Position numbers and translations under genes: made by a program. The notes beneath the pieces were generated by a model. That model had not been told where the DNA came from. It saw nothing but the letters and a program-made list of their open reading frames with translations, and ran no database searches. A stretch of 64,000 nucleotides of DNA from Rhizorhapis sp. SPR117 (GTDB lineage Bacteria; Pseudomonadota; Alphaproteobacteria; Sphingomonadales; Sphingomonadaceae), in the NCBI RefSeq assembly GCF_021742065.1, contig NZ_JAKKIE010000013.1, positions 13,584 to 77,583 of the forward strand, in the 5' to 3' direction. Shown here piece by piece: positions 62,006 through 64,000 of the stretch; positions within the stretch are counted from its first letter, which is position 1, and the number at the start of each line of letters is the position of its first letter.

Positions 62006-63162
62006 TCACACAAGATAAACGCCTCCTTGGTGGTGTAGCCGGCGCCGTGCTGCTCGCGGCGGTTGGCGGCTTCTCTGTCGCGCGCTGCACCGCAGACCCG
62101 GCTGCCGACACCCCAAATGCCGAAAAGACGGAAGAAGGCGCCGAAGCTCACACCGACCGTCTGCCGATGACTGCCGAGGCGATCCGGGCAGCCGATATCG
62201 CCGTAGAAGCAGTGCGCGCGGGCGGGCTTGGCTCGGAAATTCTCGCCCAGGCCACGGTGACTGCGGCACCGAATGGCGAGGCGATCGTCACGGCGCGCGC
62301 TGGCGGTGCGGTCACACGCGTCTTCAAGCGGCTCGGCGATCCCGTAAAAGCCGGAGAGACGCTGGCCATCGTGCAAAGCAGGGATGCTGCTCAGATCGCA
62401 GCGGAAAAGACGGCGGCCGACGCGCGCGCGGTACTCGCCCAGCGCACTCTGGCTCGGGAACGGCATCTCTACGAACAGAAAGTTTCCGCTCGCGTCGATT
62501 ATGAGCAGGCGCAGGCGGAGGCTGCCGTCGCGGCGGCCGAAGCGCGGCGAGCGCAAGTAGCGGCCAGAGCTGCGAATGTCACCGGCGATGGGAGCGGCGC
62601 GATTGTCGCCAGTCCGATTTCCGGACGGGTGACCGCCGAGAACGTCAGCCTCGGCGCCTTCGTGCAACCGGAAACCGAGCTGTTCCGTGTCGCCGACCCG
62701 TCGAAGGTGCAAATCGAGGCTGCGGTTGGGCCGACCGATGCACAGCGGCTCGCTCCGGGCGATCAGGCGATCGTCGAGCTGCCCGATGGCCGCACGATCG
62801 AGGCACGCGTGCGCGCGATTACGCCCGGTCTTGCGGGCGACACGCGTTCGGCCACAGCCGTGCTGGATGTTTCCGGCAGCCTGCAGCCGGGGCTGGCCGT
62901 GCGCGTGCGCCTGCTGCCAAGCGGTGGCGGCGCGCCTGGCGCCATCGTGATTGCCGAGGATGCTCTCCAATCGCTGGAAGGACGAGACGTCGTCTTCGTG
63001 CGCACCAAAGAAGGCTTCCGCGCGCAAAAGGTGACGATCGGTCAGCGTAGTGCCGGTCGCGTCGAGATCGTCTCGGGCCTGAAATCGGGCCAGATGATCG
63101 CAACCAGAAACGCATTCCTGCTCAAGGCCGAGCTCGGCAAGGGCGCGGGCGAGGAGGAATAA
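62002..63162 (+). CDS. czcB: CzcB-type membrane fusion protein
   Basis: A 386-residue periplasmic adaptor with an N-terminal membrane anchor, followed by a lipoyl/barrel-sandwich domain (FKRLGDPVKAGETLAIVQSR), an alpha-hairpin (YEQAQAEAAVAAAEARRAQV) and SGRVTAENVSLGAFVQPETE. It lacks the N-terminal HMBD domain seen in the CusB of this window. It links CzcA to CzcC. Confidence 0.9.
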   Translation: MITQDKRLLGGVAGAVLLAAVGGFSVARCTADPAADTPNAEKTEEGAEAHTDRLPMTAEAIRAADIAVEAVRAGGLGSEILAQATVTAAPNGEAIVTARAGGAVTRVFKRLGDPVKAGETLAIVQSRDAAQIAAEKTAADARAVLAQRTLARERHLYEQKVSARVDYEQAQAEAAVAAAEARRAQVAARAANVTGDGSGAIVASPISGRVTAENVSLGAFVQPETELFRVADPSKVQIEAAVGPTDAQRLAPGDQAIVELPDGRTIEARVRAITPGLAGDTRSATAVLDVSGSLQPGLAVRVRLLPSGGGAPGAIVIAEDALQSLEGRDVVFVRTKEGFRAQKVTIGQRSAGRVEIVSGLKSGQMIATRNAFLLKAELGKGAGEEE

Positions 63163-63165
63163 GCC

Positions 63166-63930
63166 GTGATCGCAAATCTCATCGCGCTTGCCGTCCGCGC
63201 ACGCTGGGCGGTTCTGTTCATCTTCCTCGCGGTCGCCGGCCTCGGCCTTTGGCAGCTGACCAAGCTCCCGATCGATGCAGTACCCGACATCACCAGCAAC
63301 CAGGTTCAGATCAATACCGTCGATCCGCGCCTGTCGCCGGTCGAGATCGAGAAGCTCGTCACCTACCCGGTCGAGATTTCACTCGCCGGTATTCCAGGCC
63401 TTGAAACGACGCGCTCCCTCTCGCGTAACGGGTTCAGCCAGGTCACGGCCATCTTCTCGGAGTCCACCGATCTTTATTTCGCCCGGCAACAGGTTGGCGA
63501 GCGGCTGCGGCAGGCGACCGAGAACCTCCCCGACGGCGTCCAACCGCAGATCGGGCCGGTGACGACCGGTCTCGGCGAGATCGTCATGTACACCGTCGGC
63601 TACACAAATCCCGACGGCAAGGGTGCTAAGAAGGTTGCCGGACAGCCCGGTTGGCAGCCCGACGGAAGCTATCTCACGCCTGAAGGCGACCTGCTCACCG
63701 ACGAGGTTGCAAAAGCCGGCTATCTGCGAACCGTGCAGGACTGGATCGTCAGCCCGCAACTGAAAGCAGTGCCGGGCGTTGCGGGAATCGACTCGATCGG
63801 TGGCTACGCGAAAACCTTCGTCGTCGAACCCGATCCGACCAAGCTGACCAATTACGGGATTTCCTACAGCGAGCTCGGCGAGGCGTTGGAGAAAGCCAAC
63901 CTTGCCGTCGGCGCCAACTTTTTGGGGTGA
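63166..63930 (+). pseudogene. czcA: CzcA-type RND pump, 5' part only
   Basis: The first 254 codons of a CzcA protein (RWAVLFIFLAVAGLGLWQLT, LPIDAVPDITSNQVQINTVD, ETTRSLSRNGFSQVTAIFSE) from a GTG start after GAGGAGG. Homology stops at EKANLAVGANF (about 63927), where CzcA should continue with Glu-Arg residues; instead the frame meets TGA at 63928-63930. The following 70 bases do not encode CzcA in any frame, so an insertion is more likely than a point frameshift. Confidence 0.85.
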
Positions 63931-64000
63931 CTACACGAAAGTGACGTATCTGCACGGAAAGGGCGAACGGATAGCGAACGTCACGCGGCAAGTAGGGAGT
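63927..64000. other. probable left end of an unidentified insertion
   Basis: From about 63924 the sequence (GGGGTGACTACACGAAAGTG and on) no longer matches CzcA. It starts with GGGG, as many Tn3-family ends do, and contains GTGAC/GTCAC repeats. Only 70 bases are visible, so the element cannot be named. Confidence 0.35.

Noticed and set aside
1..64000. CRISPR arrays, tRNA and rRNA genes
   Set aside because: I saw no regularly spaced short repeats and nothing resembling rRNA or tRNA sequence; a covariance-model scan would be needed to exclude tRNAs fully.

Overview
The window is GC-rich, densely packed DNA that looks like an alphaproteobacterium, most probably a sphingomonad (Sphingomonadales). 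This rests on the FixL/FixJ pair, the heavy-metal gene families and the general gene style; no rRNA or tRNA gene is present to confirm it. It reads as an accessory region (plasmid or genomic island) for metal stress and low-oxygen or energy stress. It is interrupted by one large Tn3-family transposon that itself carries nested insertion sequences.

Layout. (1) 1-3.9 kb: a TonB-dependent receptor and two tandem paralogous secreted proteins, each preceded by the same ECF-type promoter motif. (2) 3.9-11.2 kb: type II GAPDH, a DUF305 lipoprotein, a P2-type ATPase, a Na+/Ca2+ exchanger, PfkB with an FNR/FixK-like box, and a YHS protein. (3) 11.4-14.8 kb: an MFS transporter, two TPM-domain proteins and LemA. 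(4) 14.755-25.638 kb: a Tn3-family transposon with 38-bp inverted repeats, inserted into codon 7-8 of lemA. It contains tnpA, a tnpR broken by IS256 (which is in turn broken by an IS1111-type element), an IS1182-like/IS110 nest, and a passenger gene. The missing lemA 5' end, with its ribosome binding site, can be read just outside the right repeat. (5) 25.9-32.6 kb: an ABC-2/HlyD/outer-membrane-factor export system. (6) 32.8-39.8 kb: an ECF sigma factor, a HisKA-only small protein, a receiver protein, FixJ, a heme-type FixL, a universal stress protein, a D-2-hydroxyacid dehydrogenase and a cytochrome c. (7) 39.9-41.2 kb: a lone HhH/PD-(D/E)XK-like protein. (8) 41.2-53.3 kb: copper genes (copD, copC), a CnrYXH-like sigma/anti-sigma/sensor module, several small secreted proteins and a CusCBA-F efflux system. 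(9) 53.5-59.9 kb: two MerR-regulator/CDF-transporter modules, with a methyltransferase, an Ftr1-cytochrome c fusion and an MFS transporter. (10) 60-64 kb: a czc operon whose czcA is cut short near the window end.

How the parts work together. Four matching promoter motifs (TGAGGG, 15 bp, CGTAT) tie the CnrYXH-like module to itself, to copC-copD, and to flanking lipoprotein and DUF411 genes, suggesting a small metal-responsive ECF regulon. Two identical MerR operator cores with 19-bp spacers drive the methyltransferase and a CDF gene, both with predicted leaderless starts. The heme FixL/FixJ pair, PfkB, P2-ATPase, Usp and type II GAPDH recall the content of the mycobacterial DosR dormancy regulon, pointing to an oxygen-limitation module.

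Most product names come from recognising motifs in the translations. No database search was possible, and start codons were chosen from ribosome binding sites and protein N-termini.
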